A stretch of 57,633 nucleotides of DNA, from assembly GCA_021789735.1 (NCBI GenBank), contig JAJYJB010000003.1, forward strand, positions 1 through 57,633, read 5' to 3'. Below are positions 57,533 to 57,633 of this stretch, in pieces; position 1 is the first letter of the stretch, and the number at the start of each line of letters is the position of its first letter. The position numbers were made by a program, and so were the translations under genes. The notes beneath the pieces are model-generated. The model ran no database searches and was not told the DNA's origin. It was given only the letters and a program-made list of their open reading frames with translations. The stretch is from Nitrospirota bacterium (GTDB lineage: Bacteria; Nitrospirota; Thermodesulfovibrionia; Thermodesulfovibrionales; JdFR-88).

Positions 57533-57633
57533 CTATTTGTTGGCAAGGGCAAAAAGCCTCTTGAAATTGAATTCTATTCCCCTGCCAGTCCGGTTGTTCC
57601 CAAACTGCATGGCGAAGGCGTATTTGAAAAATT
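57533..57633 (-). CDS. 3' end of an unrecognised gene, cut by the window edge
   Basis: A minus-strand frame is open from the window edge to a TAG at 57533-57535. It encodes FFKYAFAMQFGNNRTGRGIE, then a short basic tail ending LANK. No family is recognised from this fragment. It lies 21 nt upstream of the methyltransferase start, so they could be one transcript. Confidence 0.35.
   Translation of the reverse strand, partial: FFKYAFAMQFGNNRTGRGIEFNFKRLFALANK

Overview
The window looks like a chromosomal segment from a Gram-negative, respiring, probably anaerobic or microaerophilic bacterium. Outer-membrane traits include LolA, several lipoboxes, an HtrA-type lipoprotein and an L,D-transpeptidase. 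Respiratory traits include a Rieske/cytochrome bc complex whose cytochrome b carries two fused c-type haem domains, and a seven-haem cytochrome lipoprotein. Together with a PPi-type phosphofructokinase, a TrpB2-type tryptophan synthase and moderate-to-high GC, this suggests Nitrospirota or a related deep-branching lineage such as Desulfobacterota. That assignment is inference; no rRNA gene is present.

Region by region. 1-9.5 kb: tRNA-Ser, a divergent phosphoglycerate kinase homologue, PPi-phosphofructokinase, PolX, a DUF72 protein, then scpA-lolA-tsaD. 8.2-16.5 kb (minus strand): galT and glgA, then a 1,392-residue multi-sensor histidine kinase, a CheY-like receiver and a 5-methyluridine RNA methyltransferase, closely spaced or overlapping. 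16.5-21.4 kb (plus): an RNase Z-like hydrolase lacking a standard start codon, then a copper set (Met-rich periplasmic protein, methyltransferase, CopA). 21.4-31.4 kb: transketolase, HAD phosphatase, tRNA-Pro and tRNA-Arg, trpB2, a DMT transporter, a YhcH protein, an ankyrin protein, an L,D-transpeptidase and a DUF4142 protein. 31.4-37.3 kb: htrA, the bc-complex operon (cytochrome c, Rieske, cytochrome b-c fusion), a cupredoxin lipoprotein and an Slp lipoprotein. 37.4-46 kb: quinone oxidoreductase, SDR, B12-binding radical SAM protein, a membrane protein built of three repeats, a GT4 glycosyltransferase, a rubrerythrin-like protein, an MFS transporter and a small lipoprotein. 46-51.8 kb: the seven-haem cytochrome with CRP/FNR-like palindromes upstream, a HEAT protein, a chemotaxis deletion scar and acs. 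52-55.6 kb: rplU-rpmA-obgE-proB, arsC, tRNA-Lys and tRNA-Glu. 55.6 kb to the end: a decayed tyrosine recombinase abutting tRNA-Glu, a methyltransferase and a truncated gene, probably the edge of an integrated element.

Functionally the window mixes central carbon and glycogen metabolism (PGK homologue, PFP, transketolase, GlgA, GalT, GT4 enzyme, Acs), electron transfer (bc complex, cupredoxin, multihaem cytochrome), metal and oxidant handling (CopA set, ArsC, rubrerythrin) and housekeeping genes. I did not find a CRISPR array or an obvious new defence system. The most unusual signals are: several genes whose -10 boxes lie 5-8 nt from the start codon with no Shine-Dalgarno sequence (candidate leaderless mRNAs); the RNase Z-like gene with no AUG/GUG/UUG start for its conserved N-terminus; the PGK homologue with altered active-site motifs; the three-repeat membrane protein; an out-of-frame chemoreceptor/CheB deletion junction; and the paired CRP/FNR-like sites near the multihaem cytochrome.
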